A DNA stretch of 64,000 nucleotides from Carboxydothermus hydrogenoformans Z-2901 (GTDB taxonomy: Bacteria; Bacillota; Z-2901; Carboxydothermales; Carboxydothermaceae), in contig NC_007503.1 in assembly GCF_000012865.1 (NCBI RefSeq), positions 1 through 64,000 of the forward strand, in the 5' to 3' direction. A program made the translations under genes and the position numbers. Below are positions 1 through 9,351 of this stretch, in pieces. Positions within the stretch are counted from its first letter, which is position 1; the number at the start of each line of letters is the position of its first letter. The notes beneath the pieces are model-generated. The model was not told the origin of the DNA. It saw only the letters and a program-made list of their open reading frames with translations, and ran no database searches.

Positions 1-140
1 AACCTGAAAAAAGTGTGAAAAAAATTTTGTGGATTTGTGGATAAAACAAGGTTTTTGCTAATTTTTGCTAATAAAAAAAATTTATAAAGAGATTCGTGAA
101 AGCAAAGATTGTGGATAACGAAAAACTCAAGAAAAATTTC
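1..140. other. oriC: Origin-proximal region with DnaA boxes
   Basis: This AT-rich stretch lies just upstream of rpmH, the usual place of the replication origin in Firmicutes. Two exact DnaA boxes (TTATCCACA read on the minus strand) lie at 36-44 and 110-118, and a degenerate one (TGTGGATTT on plus) at 28-36. Between them is a tandem 10-bp repeat, TTTTTGCTAA, at 52-61 and 62-71, followed by an A/T run that could unwind. dnaA is not in the window and is presumably just to the left. Only part of the origin is visible, so its limits are unknown. Confidence 0.7.
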
Positions 141-169
141 TTGACGGGTCTTATCCCATCTTCTATAAT
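141..169 (+). promoter_or_regulatory. Sigma-A promoter of rpmH
   Basis: A -35 box TTGACG (141-146) and a -10 box TATAAT (164-169) are separated by 17 bp. This is close to the consensus and lies 56 bp before the rpmH start, as expected for a highly expressed ribosomal protein gene. Confidence 0.8.
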
Positions 170-224
170 TTAGGTGTATCTATAGGGGATATAGGCTTTT
201 TTAGATAGATTAGGAGGTGTGAAA

Positions 225-359
225 ATGAAAAGAACCTACCAACCAAAAAACCGGCGGCGTAAAAGAGTGCACGGCTTCTTAAAGCGGATGCGGACCCCAG
301 GCGGGCGAAATGTAATTAAAAGACGGCGGCTTAAAGGTAGAAAAAGACTTACTGCATAA
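225..359 (+). CDS. rpmH: 50S ribosomal protein L34
   Basis: The 44-residue product begins [19 protein letters not shown] and is very rich in Arg and Lys, as in every L34. It is a small protein of the large ribosomal subunit that binds 23S rRNA. The ATG is preceded by a good Shine-Dalgarno sequence (TAGGAGGTG, 211-219). The gene opens the conserved rpmH-rnpA-yidD-yidC-jag cluster next to the origin and is driven by the promoter at 141-169. The length is normal for the family and nothing is odd about it. Confidence 0.97.
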   Translation: MKRTYQPKNRRRKRVHGFLKRMRTPGGRNVIKRRRLKGRKRLTA

Positions 360-379
360 AGGCCCAACGGGCCTTTATT
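358..379 (+). terminator. Hairpin between rpmH and rnpA
   Basis: AAAGGCCC and GGGCCTTT form a perfect 8-bp stem with an AAC loop, overlapping the rpmH stop and followed by a short weak T tract (TTTATT). It probably acts as a partial terminator that lowers expression of rnpA relative to rpmH. Confidence 0.6.
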
Positions 380-425
380 CTGTATAAGCTTCTCGAATTT
401 GGGAAATCCTTTTAAAAGATGTGCT

Positions 426-776
426 ATGAATAAATGCCGGTTTCTTTCTAAAAACGAAGAATACCGTAATATTTATCAAAATGGCCGTTCCATCGCATCC
501 CGCTACTTTGTTGTTTATTATCTAAAAAATGAGGATGAGAAAAAACTGCCCTCTTTTGGAATTTCGGTAAGTAAAAAAATTGGTAAAGCAGTTGTTCGAA
601 ACCGTTTGCGGAGAAGATTAAAAGAAGCTTTAAAAAGGCTTTGCTTTGAATTTTTGCCCGGCTATGATTATGTAATTATACCTCGGTTATCCTTTAAAAA
701 TGATGAATTTTCTGTGATTTTAGAACAGCTGTTATATATAATTAAATTAATGAAGCGGTCGATCGATAATGCGTAA
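426..776 (+). CDS. rnpA: Ribonuclease P protein component
   Basis: RnpA binds the catalytic RNase P RNA and helps it remove 5' leaders from tRNA precursors. The sequence carries the family's basic signature ([22 protein letters not shown]) about residues 50-71. I chose ATG 426 ([14 protein letters not shown]) because it matches the usual N-terminus; an in-frame TTG at 399 would add nine residues. Neither start has a strong ribosome-binding site, and translation may depend on coupling to rpmH. Its 3' end overlaps yidD by 8 bp. Confidence 0.93.
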
Positions 777-996
777 AATTATCTTACTTCTTATTCGCTT
801 TTATCAGAAATTTGTATCTCCTATATTAGGCAGTAATTGTCGTTTTTACCCTTCTTGTTCCCAGTATACATATGAAGCTATCGAGCGGTATGGAGTTATC
901 TACGGAAGTTACCTGGGAATTAAAAGAATCCTACGCTGTCATCCTTTTACTCCCGGAGGCTACGATCCGGTACCCGAGAAAAAGCTAAGGAGGTAA
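769..996 (+). CDS. yidD: Membrane protein insertion efficiency factor YidD
   Basis: The 75-residue product has the YidD pattern: an N-terminal amphipathic segment, then [23 protein letters not shown] with three conserved cysteines nearby (CRFYPSC, and C65 in [14 protein letters not shown]). YidD is a small membrane-associated protein thought to assist insertion by YidC. It overlaps rnpA by 8 bp and lies 7 bp before yidC, so the three are probably co-translated. Length is typical. Confidence 0.93.
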
Positions 997-1003
997 AAAT
1001 GTT

Positions 1004-1675
1004 TTGCAGCCATTAATTGATGCTATAACCTGGATTTTAAATAACCTTTATTTGTTTACCAAAAGCATAGGAATACCGAGTTATGCCCTGGCTATTATCA
1101 TGCTTACTATTTTGATAAAAATTATCTTATATCCTTTAAATCATGCTCAAATGAAGTCGATGAAAGTCATGCAAGAACTGCAGCCCAAAATGCAGGAAAT
1201 TCAAAAAAAATATAAAAATGATCCGCAAAAACAGCAGCAGGCTTTAATGGAACTTTATAAAGAATACGGGGTTAACCCGATGTCCGGTTGTTTACCGATG
1301 TTAATTCAATTACCTATTTTAATTGCATTATACCGTGCTCTTTACAATTTTAAGTATTTAAATCCGGCTCATGCTAAATTTTTCTGGATTGCCAATATAA
1401 GTCACAAAGACCCGTATTTTATTTTGCCGATACTGGCTGCTCTTACCACTTACATCCAGAGTAGAATGACTATGACATCGGGCAATGACCCCAACCAAAA
1501 AGTTATGCTTTATGTTATGCCGCTAATGATTGGCTGGATTGCTATGTCGTTGCCGGCGGGATTGGGTATTTACTGGGTGGTATTAAATATCATGGGCATT
1601 ATTCAGCAGTATTTCGTCAATCAAAGCACCCACAAGATTGTTGAAAGGGGTACCAAAGAAAATGCGGGAGATTGA
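1004..1675 (+). CDS. yidC: Membrane protein insertase YidC (OxaA type)
   Basis: YidC inserts membrane proteins with or without SecYEG. At 223 residues this is the short Gram-positive form, with a 60KD_IMP domain starting near residue 27 (YALAIIMLTILIKIILYPL), a coiled basic cytoplasmic loop (about 45-80, MKSMKVMQELQPKMQEIQKKY), and later membrane segments. There is no lipoprotein signal, unlike the Bacillus form. The start is TTG 1004, set by AAGGAGGT at 987-994. A nearer ATG at 999 is out of frame and would stop after five codons. Its end overlaps jag by 14 bp. Confidence 0.93.
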   Translation: MQPLIDAITWILNNLYLFTKSIGIPSYALAIIMLTILIKIILYPLNHAQMKSMKVMQELQPKMQEIQKKYKNDPQKQQQALMELYKEYGVNPMSGCLPMLIQLPILIALYRALYNFKYLNPAHAKFFWIANISHKDPYFILPILAALTTYIQSRMTMTSGNDPNQKVMLYVMPLMIGWIAMSLPAGLGIYWVVLNIMGIIQQYFVNQSTHKIVERGTKENAGD

Positions 1676-2282
1676 GGTTACCGGCAAGACTGTTGAGGAA
1701 GCGGTAAGTTTGGGTTTAGAGCAGCTCGGGGTAGATCGATCGCTCGTTGAGATTGAAATTTTGGAGCAACCTTCCAAAGGTATTCTGGGTCTTTTTGGAC
1801 AGAAACCGGCTAAGGTAAAGCTTACTATTAAAAGTAAGGTTATGGAAAAGGCCAGAAAATTTTTGGATGATGTTATTTCGGCCATGGGTGTTAACGTTGG
1901 TTACGAAGTATTAGAGAGGGACGATCATCTTTTAATTAACCTCTATGGCAGTGATGTTGGTATATTAATTGGGTACCGGGGAGAAACTTTGGATGCGTTG
2001 CAATATATAACTAATTTAGCTGCCAATAAAAATGAAATAACTCCCCGGCGGATTATTTTAGATGCCCAGGGTTATCGCGAACGACGGGAAAAAACTTTAA
2101 TCCGCCTTGCTGAAAAAGTGGCGGAAAAGGTTCGGCAAAAAGGACGTCCTTTTGCTTTAGAACCTATGACCCCGCAGGAGAGACGAATCATCCACACCGC
2201 TTTACAAAATTTTGAAGGGGTTTATACCTACAGTGAAGGCGAAGACCCAAATCGTAAAGTAATAATAGCACCTAAAAGATAG
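1662..2282 (+). CDS. jag: RNA-binding protein Jag/KhpB (Jag-N, KH, R3H domains)
   Basis: The 206-residue protein has the three Jag parts: a Jag_N domain (about 1-50, REIEVTGKTVEEAV... GLFGQKPAKV), a type-II KH domain (about 60-135, with LIGYRGETLDALQYI as the nucleic-acid loop), and a C-terminal R3H domain (ERRIIHTALQNFEGVYTYSEG). It binds RNA and in other Firmicutes affects cell elongation and division with KhpA. ATG 1662 is preferred to TTG 1638 because it begins the Jag_N strand and has AAAGGGG upstream. The gene overlaps yidC and is followed at once by a terminator. Confidence 0.9.
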   Translation: MREIEVTGKTVEEAVSLGLEQLGVDRSLVEIEILEQPSKGILGLFGQKPAKVKLTIKSKVMEKARKFLDDVISAMGVNVGYEVLERDDHLLINLYGSDVGILIGYRGETLDALQYITNLAANKNEITPRRIILDAQGYRERREKTLIRLAEKVAEKVRQKGRPFALEPMTPQERRIIHTALQNFEGVYTYSEGEDPNRKVIIAPKR

Positions 2283-2306
2283 GCAGGTTTAACACCTGCC
2301 TTTTTT
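2281..2306 (+). terminator. Terminator after jag
   Basis: GGCAGGT and ACCTGCC form a 7-bp stem with a TTAAC loop, overlapping the jag stop codon, followed by six Ts. It closes the rpmH-jag cluster. A TATAAT at 2324-2329 downstream may be the -10 of the mnmE promoter, but no good -35 is visible. Confidence 0.88.
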
Positions 2307-2358
2307 CATCGATTAAATATTGTTATAATTTTTTAAAAAGCTTTTAGGAGTGAAGGAA

Positions 2359-3744
2359 ATGATGGAAGATACCATCGCTGCCATTTCCACCCCTTTGGGG
2401 GAAGGAGGCATTGGAATCGTAAGGGTTAGCGGTCCGGGCGCGATTGAAGCTGTAAAAAATGTTTTTATACCTCGACAAAGCAAAGATTTGTCTAAAGTTC
2501 CAAGCTTTACTCTACATTATGGAAAAATCGTTGACCCTGCTGACGGCAAAATCGTTGATGAGGTTTTGGTATCGGTTATGCGGGCCCCTAAAAGCTATAC
2601 CGGTGAAGACGTGGTAGAAATAAACTGTCACGGCGGTATTGTGGCGGTGGAAAAAGTTTTAGAACTTATTTTAAAACAAGGAATACGTTTAGCCGAACCC
2701 GGTGAATTTACCAAAAGGGCTTTTTTAAATGGACGCATCGATTTATCCCAGGCCGAAGCGGTTATAGATATTATCCGGGCCAAGACCGAAGCAAGTTTGA
2801 AGCTTGCGGGACGACAACTTTCTGGCGAACTTCGGGAAAAAATAAATGCTGTACGGCAAAAAATAATCAACATTTTGGCTTTCATTGAAGTAAGCATTGA
2901 CTATCCGGAATACGAGTTTGATGAAGTAACTCCCGAAACTGCCCTTAAAAACATCGATGAAATAATAAACGATGTCCGAAGACTTCTTTCTTCCTATGAA
3001 CGGGGACGGATTTTAAGAGAAGGTATTACCGCCGTTATAGCCGGAAAACCCAATGTGGGTAAATCGTCTTTATTAAATGCTTTATTACGGAAAAAAAGGG
3101 CAATAGTTACCGATATACCCGGCACTACCCGGGACGTGATTGAAGATTATTTAAATTTAAAAGGCATTCCGGTTAAAATCGTCGATACCGCGGGTATCCG
3201 GGAAACGGAAGATTTAGTGGAAAAACTTGGAGTAGAAAAGACCCGGGAGTATTTAAATCAGGCGGATGTGACGTTATTTGTTGTCGACGTTAGTATTGGG
3301 ATTGATGAAGATGATGAGAAGATTTTAAGTTTAATTAATAAAGATAAAAGCTTGTTGGTCATCAATAAAATTGACTTGCTGCAGGGTAAGGTAAATTTTG
3401 AGCAATATGCAGTAAAAACAGGTATTAAAAATTTCGTTCCTTTTTCAGCCAGGAACTTTGAAGGTCTGGAAATTTTGGAAAATAAGCTTTACGAAATTCT
3501 CATTCCCGAGCAGGAAGGAGAAGGTGAATCCGCTTTAATTTCCAACCTTCGCCATAAAAATTACCTGGAAAAAGCTTTAAATTCGTTATTAAGTGCCAAG
3601 GAAAGTATAGCTTCTGGCGAGCCGGTAGATCTTGTGGCCATTGATTTAAACGAGGCCTTAAGGGAATTAGGGGCAATTACCGGCGATGCTCTCGGTGATG
3701 AGATCATAAACGAAATATTTTCCCAATTTTGTGTTGGAAAGTAG
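2359..3744 (+). CDS. mnmE: tRNA uridine-5-carboxymethylaminomethyl modification GTPase MnmE
   Basis: MnmE works with MnmG to modify U34 of several tRNAs. The 461-residue product shows an N-terminal folate-binding domain (MEDTIAAISTPLGEGGIGIVR), an inserted G domain (P-loop GKPNVGKSS about 229-237, GTTRD, DTAG, NKID), and the C-terminal motif FCVGK with its conserved cysteine. The ribosome-binding site TTAGGAG (2344-2350) favours ATG 2359; GTG 2350 overlaps it and ATG 2362 is possible. mnmG follows after 9 bp, as in many genomes. Confidence 0.95.
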   Translation: MMEDTIAAISTPLGEGGIGIVRVSGPGAIEAVKNVFIPRQSKDLSKVPSFTLHYGKIVDPADGKIVDEVLVSVMRAPKSYTGEDVVEINCHGGIVAVEKVLELILKQGIRLAEPGEFTKRAFLNGRIDLSQAEAVIDIIRAKTEASLKLAGRQLSGELREKINAVRQKIINILAFIEVSIDYPEYEFDEVTPETALKNIDEIINDVRRLLSSYERGRILREGITAVIAGKPNVGKSSLLNALLRKKRAIVTDIPGTTRDVIEDYLNLKGIPVKIVDTAGIRETEDLVEKLGVEKTREYLNQADVTLFVVDVSIGIDEDDEKILSLINKDKSLLVINKIDLLQGKVNFEQYAVKTGIKNFVPFSARNFEGLEILENKLYEILIPEQEGEGESALISNLRHKNYLEKALNSLLSAKESIASGEPVDLVAIDLNEALRELGAITGDALGDEIINEIFSQFCVGK

Positions 3745-3753
3745 GGGTGTGAA

Positions 3754-5649
3754 ATGGAATATCATGCTGGCGATTATGATGTTATTGTAGTGGGAGCCGG
3801 TCATGCTGGGGTGGAAGCGGCCCTGGCCTCTGCCCGTATGGGACTTAAAACATTGCTTTTAACTTTGTCCCTGGATAACGTGGCTTTAATGCCCTGCAAT
3901 CCTGCCGTTGGTGGTCCCGCAAAAGGTGTGGTGGTTCGGGAAGTGGATGCTTTAGGCGGAGAAATGGGAATTAACACCGACAAAACTTATATTCAAATAC
4001 GGATGCTTAATACCGGAAAAGGACCGGCGGTTCGTACTTTGCGGGCGCAAGCGGATAAAAGACGTTACCAGGAGGAAATGAAAAAAACCATTGAACGTCA
4101 GGAAAACCTTTACTTAAAACAGGCAGAAACCATCAAAATCTTGGTCGAAGGGGAAAAAGTTCGGGGCGTCCTCACTCGAACCGGGGCTGTTTTTACTTCG
4201 CGAGCGGTTGTCGTTACCTCCGGGACTTATTTAAATTCCCGGATTATTATTGGAGATGTCCACTATCCTTCCGGACCGGCGGGATTTCCTTACGCAAGTC
4301 TCCTGTCAAAAAGTCTGGCCGATTTAGGATTTAAGCTTGGGCGTTTTAAAACCGGAACTCCTGCCCGGGTTGATAAAAGAACCGTTGATTTTTCAAAAAT
4401 GATTGAACAACCGGGCGATGACCGGCCTCTTTATTTTTCTTATATGAGCGAAGGAATAAAGCGACCTAATGTATCCTGCTGGCTTACCTACACCAATTTA
4501 GAAACTCATACGATTATCTTAGAAAATTTGCACCGTTCCCCTCTTTATTCGGGGGAAATTAAAGGAGTTGGTCCCCGGTATTGTCCCTCAATTGAAGATA
4601 AGGTTGTACGTTTTTCCGATAAACCCAGACATCAGGTGTTTTTAGAGCCGGAAGGTCTTGATACCTATGAAATGTATGTCCAGGGAATGTCTACAAGCCT
4701 TCCCGAAGACTTGCAGATAAAAATGCTAAGAACCCTTCCCGGCCTTGAACGGGTGGAAATAATGCGCCCTGCTTATGCGATCGAGTATGACTATATTGAT
4801 CCGACTCAGTTAAAGTTAACCTTAGAAGCAAAACACATTCAAGGACTTTTCTTTGCCGGGCAAATTAACGGGACTTCCGGTTACGAAGAAGCTGCCGGTC
4901 AGGGGATAGTCGCCGGAATTAATGCTGCTTTGTACGTTAAAGAAAAAGAACCGTTTATCCTCAAAAGATCTGAAGCTTACATCGGGGTCATGATTGATGA
5001 TCTTGTAACCAAGGGTGTTACTGATCCCTACCGCCTTTTAACTTCCCGAGCGGAATATCGACTACTTTTGCGCCATGATAATGCTGATCTCCGCCTCACC
5101 GAAAAAGGTTATAAAATTGGCCTTGTTACCGAAGAGCGGTGGCGAAAGTTCAATGAGCGGGTCGAGAAAATCAATAAATTGATGGAGTTTTTGGAAGAGA
5201 ACCAGGTAACTCCTACAAAAAGAAATCTTGAAATAATGGAGGAATACGGTACCTCTCCGCCCAAACACGGGATTTCCGGTAAAGAGTTTTTGAGGCGTCC
5301 GGAAATTAACATGGAAGCAATCGAAAAAATTTTTGCCATCGATGGGCAGTTTCCCGATGATGTAAAAGAACAGGTGGAAATCTTAGTAAAATATGAAGGA
5401 TACATCGAAAAACAACTGAAGGAAATCGAGCGCTTTAATAAATACGAAGGTAAAAAATTACCTCCCGATTTTGATTACAGCAAGGTAAAAGGTTTATCTG
5501 CGGAGGCGGTCCAAAAACTTAATGCTATAAAACCGGAAAATATTGGGCAGGCTTCGCGGGTTTCCGGGGTAACTCCAGCCGATATTTCGGTGCTATTAAT
5601 TTATTTAGAGAGTAGAAAAAGTGAGGATAACAATGGAAGCGAAGCTTAA
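3754..5649 (+). CDS. mnmG: tRNA uridine-5-carboxymethylaminomethyl modification enzyme MnmG
   Basis: MnmG (GidA) is the FAD-dependent partner of MnmE in wobble-uridine modification. The 631-residue product starts with a dinucleotide fold ([21 protein letters not shown]) and keeps the GidA signatures [20 protein letters not shown] and [16 protein letters not shown]. The C-terminal helical domain that contacts MnmE follows from about residue 550. Length is normal. It lies 9 bp after mnmE and overlaps rsmG by 17 bp, so the three genes form one operon. Confidence 0.96.
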   Translation: MEYHAGDYDVIVVGAGHAGVEAALASARMGLKTLLLTLSLDNVALMPCNPAVGGPAKGVVVREVDALGGEMGINTDKTYIQIRMLNTGKGPAVRTLRAQADKRRYQEEMKKTIERQENLYLKQAETIKILVEGEKVRGVLTRTGAVFTSRAVVVTSGTYLNSRIIIGDVHYPSGPAGFPYASLLSKSLADLGFKLGRFKTGTPARVDKRTVDFSKMIEQPGDDRPLYFSYMSEGIKRPNVSCWLTYTNLETHTIILENLHRSPLYSGEIKGVGPRYCPSIEDKVVRFSDKPRHQVFLEPEGLDTYEMYVQGMSTSLPEDLQIKMLRTLPGLERVEIMRPAYAIEYDYIDPTQLKLTLEAKHIQGLFFAGQINGTSGYEEAAGQGIVAGINAALYVKEKEPFILKRSEAYIGVMIDDLVTKGVTDPYRLLTSRAEYRLLLRHDNADLRLTEKGYKIGLVTEERWRKFNERVEKINKLMEFLEENQVTPTKRNLEIMEEYGTSPPKHGISGKEFLRRPEINMEAIEKIFAIDGQFPDDVKEQVEILVKYEGYIEKQLKEIERFNKYEGKKLPPDFDYSKVKGLSAEAVQKLNAIKPENIGQASRVSGVTPADISVLLIYLESRKSEDNNGSEA

Positions 5650-6340
5650 AACTTTTTTTGCCGAGTTTGGACTGTCAATTGAAAAGGAAAAAATCCAGCT
5701 TTTTGAACGGTATTATCGCTTATTAATATCTGAAAATGAAAAATACAACTTAACAGCGGTAACCGGTGAAGATGAGGTTATCGTAAAGCATTTTCTTGAT
5801 AGTACTGCTGTTCTAATTTACCGTGATCTAACGGATTTAAACGCGGTGGATATTGGAACCGGTGCCGGTTTTCCCGGAATTCCCTTAAAAATTATGGTTC
5901 CGGGTTTAAAACTACTGCTTTTGGATTCTTTAAAAAAACGTTGTCTGTTTCTTGAAAGGGTTGTGCGGGAACTAAATTTAACGAACGTAACGGTAATAAA
6001 CGAGCGCGCGGAAAACCTTGGACGGCAAAAGCCGTTTCGGGAACTTTTTGATGTAACCTTTTCCCGGGCTGTTGCTGAGGTTAGAGTCTTACTGGAGTTT
6101 CATGCTCCACTTTTACGCCTGGGGGGAGAAACTATACTGTTCAAAGGTCCCGGGGTCGATGAAGAATTAAAAAAAGCAGAAAAGGCAGCAAAACAACTGG
6201 GCATGGAGTTAAAAGATGTATATTACTACCGCCTTCCGGGTAACTTTGGAGAGCGCTCACTGGTGGTTTATAAAAAATTGCAAAATACTCCGGAAAATTA
6301 TCCTCGGCGTCCGGGTATTCCGGAAAAGAGACCTTTATAA
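5633..6340 (+). CDS. rsmG: 16S rRNA (guanine527-N7)-methyltransferase RsmG
   Basis: RsmG (GidB) methylates G527 of 16S rRNA using S-adenosylmethionine. The 235-residue protein has the SAM-binding motif [17 protein letters not shown] near residues 74-90 and the family's SRAVAEV segment. ATG 5633 is chosen over GTG 5621 because GTGAGGAT just ahead serves as the ribosome-binding site. The C-terminal tail [14 protein letters not shown] is typical. The gene sits between mnmG and the parS-parA-parB locus, a common origin arrangement. Confidence 0.94.
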   Translation: MEAKLKTFFAEFGLSIEKEKIQLFERYYRLLISENEKYNLTAVTGEDEVIVKHFLDSTAVLIYRDLTDLNAVDIGTGAGFPGIPLKIMVPGLKLLLLDSLKKRCLFLERVVRELNLTNVTVINERAENLGRQKPFRELFDVTFSRAVAEVRVLLEFHAPLLRLGGETILFKGPGVDEELKKAEKAAKQLGMELKDVYYYRLPGNFGERSLVVYKKLQNTPENYPRRPGIPEKRPL

Positions 6341-6347
6341 CTATAAA

Positions 6348-6363
6348 TGTTTCACGTGAAACT
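6348..6363. promoter_or_regulatory. parS: parS site 1 (ParB binding)
   Basis: TGTTTCACGTGAAACT matches the 16-bp Spo0J/ParB centromere consensus TGTTTCACGTGAAACA at 15 positions. It lies between rsmG and parA. ParB would nucleate here and spread to organise the origin region. Confidence 0.92.
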
Positions 6364-6402
6364 TCCGATTGGTCTCAAGATGTATTTTTAAGAAAAATTT
6401 AA

Positions 6403-6418
6403 TGTTTCACGTGAAACA
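6403..6418. promoter_or_regulatory. parS: parS site 2 (ParB binding)
   Basis: TGTTTCACGTGAAACA is a perfect 16-bp palindromic parS site, its start 55 bp downstream of the first and 65 bp before the parA start. Being this close to parA it may also let ParB repress its own operon. Confidence 0.95.
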
Positions 6419-6482
6419 TCAAGAAACATTCCCAAAATTATGTTAAAATATGTTTAGTTAAGTTTTACAGCGGGAGGATAAT

Positions 6483-7247
6483 ATGGGAAAGATTATTGCC
6501 GTTGCCAACCAAAAAGGTGGCGTAGCCAAAACTACTACAGCAATAAATCTGGGGGCAGCCCTGGCATTAGCAGGGAAAAAAGTCCTTCTGGTGGATACCG
6601 ACCCCCAGGCAAACATGACCAGTGGTCTGGGTTTTCCCAAGGAAGGATTGCCGGTAACAATATATGACATGCTGGTGGATGGCTTTAAGGAAGAAGGGGT
6701 TTTAGAAACGGAAATTTCCGGGCTATATCTTATTCCGTCTACGGTGGAATTGGCCGGTGCTGAAATTGAACTGGTTATGCTTGAAGAAAGGGAGCTTCGC
6801 CTAAAAAAAGTGTTGCATCCCTTAAAAGATAAATACGATTACACTTTAATTGATAGCCCGCCATCTTTGGGCCTTATTACCTTAAACGGTCTGGCAGCGG
6901 CAGATACCATCCTCATTCCCATTCAGTGCGAGTATTATGCTTTAGAGGGAGTAACCCAGTTAATAAATACAATTGACCTAGTAAAAAAACGTTTAAACCC
7001 GGATTTAAAAATTGAAGGGGTATTACTTACAATGTTTGACGGTCGGACCAACCTGTCGATTCAGGTAGTAGAAGAGGTAAAGGGATTTTTCAAGGGTTTA
7101 GTTTACGGTACGGTAATCCCGCGCAATGTCCGTTTATCGGAGGCGCCGAGCTACGGCAAGCCCATTTTCTTATATGATCCAAAGTGCCGCGGAGCGGAAG
7201 TATATCATGAACTTGCCAAGGAAGTGATGGAAAGAAATGAAAAATAA
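6483..7247 (+). CDS. parA: Chromosome partitioning ATPase ParA/Soj
   Basis: ParA-family ATPases bind DNA non-specifically and, with ParB at parS, segregate origins; Soj also regulates DnaA. The 254-residue protein has a deviant Walker A (KGGVAKTT, residues 11-18, with K11 the signature lysine), the switch motif DTDPQANMTSGLG and Walker B-like DSPPSLG. Length is that of chromosomal Soj. It follows two parS sites and overlaps parB by 11 bp. Confidence 0.95.
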   Translation: MGKIIAVANQKGGVAKTTTAINLGAALALAGKKVLLVDTDPQANMTSGLGFPKEGLPVTIYDMLVDGFKEEGVLETEISGLYLIPSTVELAGAEIELVMLEERELRLKKVLHPLKDKYDYTLIDSPPSLGLITLNGLAAADTILIPIQCEYYALEGVTQLINTIDLVKKRLNPDLKIEGVLLTMFDGRTNLSIQVVEEVKGFFKGLVYGTVIPRNVRLSEAPSYGKPIFLYDPKCRGAEVYHELAKEVMERNEK

Positions 7248-8097
7248 AAAAGGTTTGGGTCGAGGGTTAAATGCTTTGATTCCCGAGGGAAAAATAAATT
7301 TAGAGCGGGAAAATGGTCTTGTGGAAATTAATGTTGAAAAAATAGTACCCAATCCCAAGCAGCCCCGTACGATTTTTAGCGAGGAAGCTTTAAAGGAGCT
7401 GGCCGAGTCAATTCAAAAGCACGGGGTTTTACAGCCAATCGTTGTCCGAAAAATCGCCGAAGATAAATATGAATTGGTGGCGGGAGAACGTCGCTGGCGG
7501 GCAGCGCAGTTAGCCGGCTTAAAACAAATTCCAGCGGTGGTAAAAGATTTTAGCGATGAAGAAGCAACGGTGGTTGCCCTGATGGAAAATCTCCAACGGG
7601 AAGATTTAAATCCTCTGGAGCAGGCCAAAGCATTAAAGCGTCTTATCGAGGAGTTTGGTTTAACCCAGGAAGAGGTCGCTGAGAACCTGGCTAAATCCCG
7701 CACGTACGTTACGAATCTTTTACGCCTGTTAAATCTCCCTCCGGTAATTCAGGAAATGGTGGAGAAAGGGGAATTGACATACGGCCATGCCCGCACGTTA
7801 TTGGCTTTAGACGATCCCCTTAAAATGAGTGAAGTTGCCCGGGAAATTATCAAGGAGGGACTTTCGGTACGGGCAACGGAAGAATTGGTGAAAAAAATAA
7901 AAAATAGTCCTGAGGTAAAAGTAAGAACCAAACGACAGGTAGCTCCTGAAATCCAGGAAATTGAAGACAAATTGCGAGCCTTTTTTGCAACCAAGGTTGA
8001 AATAAAAAGTACAGCTAAAGGGCGGGGAAAAATCACCATAGAATACTATTCGCCGGAGGAGTTGCAGCGGATTCTTGATTTATTGTATATCGAATAA
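7237..8097 (+). CDS. parB: Chromosome partitioning protein ParB/Spo0J
   Basis: The 286-residue protein starts with KKGLGRGLNALIPE, the ParA-interacting N-terminus typical of chromosomal ParB. The CTPase/ParB-N domain spans about 28-120 (PNPKQPRTIF, VAGERRWRAAQLAG, ENLQREDLNPLEQA), followed by a helix-turn-helix (LTQEEVAENLAKSRTYVTNLLRLL, about 140-165) that reads parS. A C-terminal dimerisation segment ends the protein. Its target sites lie directly upstream of parA. Confidence 0.95.
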   Translation: MKNKKGLGRGLNALIPEGKINLERENGLVEINVEKIVPNPKQPRTIFSEEALKELAESIQKHGVLQPIVVRKIAEDKYELVAGERRWRAAQLAGLKQIPAVVKDFSDEEATVVALMENLQREDLNPLEQAKALKRLIEEFGLTQEEVAENLAKSRTYVTNLLRLLNLPPVIQEMVEKGELTYGHARTLLALDDPLKMSEVAREIIKEGLSVRATEELVKKIKNSPEVKVRTKRQVAPEIQEIEDKLRAFFATKVEIKSTAKGRGKITIEYYSPEELQRILDLLYIE

Positions 8098-8126
8098 ACT
8101 CCAGTAAGTTAAAAGAGGTGGAAAAA

Positions 8127-9278
8127 GTGCCCACGATTTACTTTGACAACAGTGCCACAACCTACCCCAAACCCCCGGAAGTACTGGAAGCAATGATTTA
8201 TTTTGCCGAAAAAGTAGGGGCAAATCCCGGAAGAGGAAGTCACCAAAGGGCTTTAAAAGCCTCCCAAATAATCCTCGAAGCCCGCGAAGCGGTAAAAAAA
8301 CTAATCAATGGAGTTTCGGCGGACCGGGTAATTTTTACCGCCAATGCCACGGAAAGCTTAAACTTGGCCTTAAAAGGCCTTCTTCAAGCGGGAGATCATG
8401 TCATAGCGTCGCCCTTTGAGCATAATGCGGTTCAGCGTCCTTTAAACCGCTTACGCCGGGAAGGAGTTGAGGTGAGTTACTTATCATCGTCACCTGCGGG
8501 AGAAATCGACCCGGACGAAATAAAAAAGCTTTTAAAGCCCAATACCCGGGCTGTGGTCGTAACCCATGCGTCAAATGTTTTGGGGTGCATCACACCGGTG
8601 GCGGAAGTGGGAAAGATCTGCAGGGAAGCGGGAGTTGCATTAATTGTGGATGCGGCGCAATCCCTGGGAACGATTCCGGTGGATGTCCAGAGCTATAACA
8701 TTTCCCTGCTGGCTTTTACCGGTCATAAAGGATTATACGGTCCTCAGGGGACCGGCGGGCTTTACATTGCTCCGGAATGGGAAAAAGTTTTAAAAACCCT
8801 GAAGGAAGGCGGTACCGGCGGGCATTCGGAGGAAGAGCTACCGCCGGAAATTTTGCCTGATAAATACGAAAGTGGTACCCTCAATACGATTGGTATTGCA
8901 GGACTAAAAGCCGGGGTGGAGTTTGTTTTAAAGATAGGTGTGGAGAAAATTTTTCAACATGAAAAGAAACTGACCCGGAAACTTTATCAGGGGTTAAAGG
9001 AGCTGGGAGCGGAAATTTTGGGTCCGGATCCGGAAAACGACCGGGCACCGCTTGTGTCTTTTAATTTTCCCGGGGCCGATGCGGCAACGGTAAGCTTTAT
9101 GTTAGATAAGCTTTACGATATAGCTACCCGGCCCGGACTTCATTGTGCTCCAAAAGCCCATGAAGTTGCCGGCACTTTAGACCGGGGAGCCGTACGGGCA
9201 AGCTTTTCGTATTTTAATACCGAAGAAGAAGTAGAGGAATTTTTAGAGGCAATAAAGGAGATAAAAGATGAATTATAA
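8127..9278 (+). CDS. Class V aminotransferase, cysteine desulfurase-like
   Basis: The 383-residue protein resembles cysteine desulfurases (NifS/SufS/CsdA type), which use pyridoxal phosphate to take sulfur from cysteine. It begins TIYFDNSATTYPKPPEV, and the lysine in AFTGHKGLYGPQGTGGLY should hold the cofactor. The motif RPGLHCAPKAH near residue 334 holds the candidate sulfur-carrying cysteine. The start is GTG 8127, 6 bp after AGAGGTG; GTG 8118 is inside that site. It is the subfamily found as a single gene in many anaerobes; no iron-sulfur scaffold gene is next to it, so the sulfur acceptor is unknown. Confidence 0.87.
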   Translation: MPTIYFDNSATTYPKPPEVLEAMIYFAEKVGANPGRGSHQRALKASQIILEAREAVKKLINGVSADRVIFTANATESLNLALKGLLQAGDHVIASPFEHNAVQRPLNRLRREGVEVSYLSSSPAGEIDPDEIKKLLKPNTRAVVVTHASNVLGCITPVAEVGKICREAGVALIVDAAQSLGTIPVDVQSYNISLLAFTGHKGLYGPQGTGGLYIAPEWEKVLKTLKEGGTGGHSEEELPPEILPDKYESGTLNTIGIAGLKAGVEFVLKIGVEKIFQHEKKLTRKLYQGLKELGAEILGPDPENDRAPLVSFNFPGADAATVSFMLDKLYDIATRPGLHCAPKAHEVAGTLDRGAVRASFSYFNTEEEVEEFLEAIKEIKDEL

Positions 9279-9281
9279 ATT

Positions 9282-9307
9282 GAGCCAAATTTTTTGGCTC
9301 TTTTTTT
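9282..9307 (+). terminator. Terminator after the desulfurase-like gene
   Basis: GAGCCA and TGGCTC form a stem around an A/T loop (AATTTTT), directly followed by seven Ts. It starts just after the stop codon and isolates the yeiH-lysR pair downstream. Confidence 0.88.
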
Positions 9308-9351
9308 ATTTGCCCCTTAGTTTAATGCCCAGAAAATCGAAAACGGAATAC

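Noticed and set aside
999-1016. ATG at 999 as start of yidC
   Set aside because: It is out of frame with yidC and stops after five codons; TTG 1004 has the correct frame and distance from AAGGAGGT.
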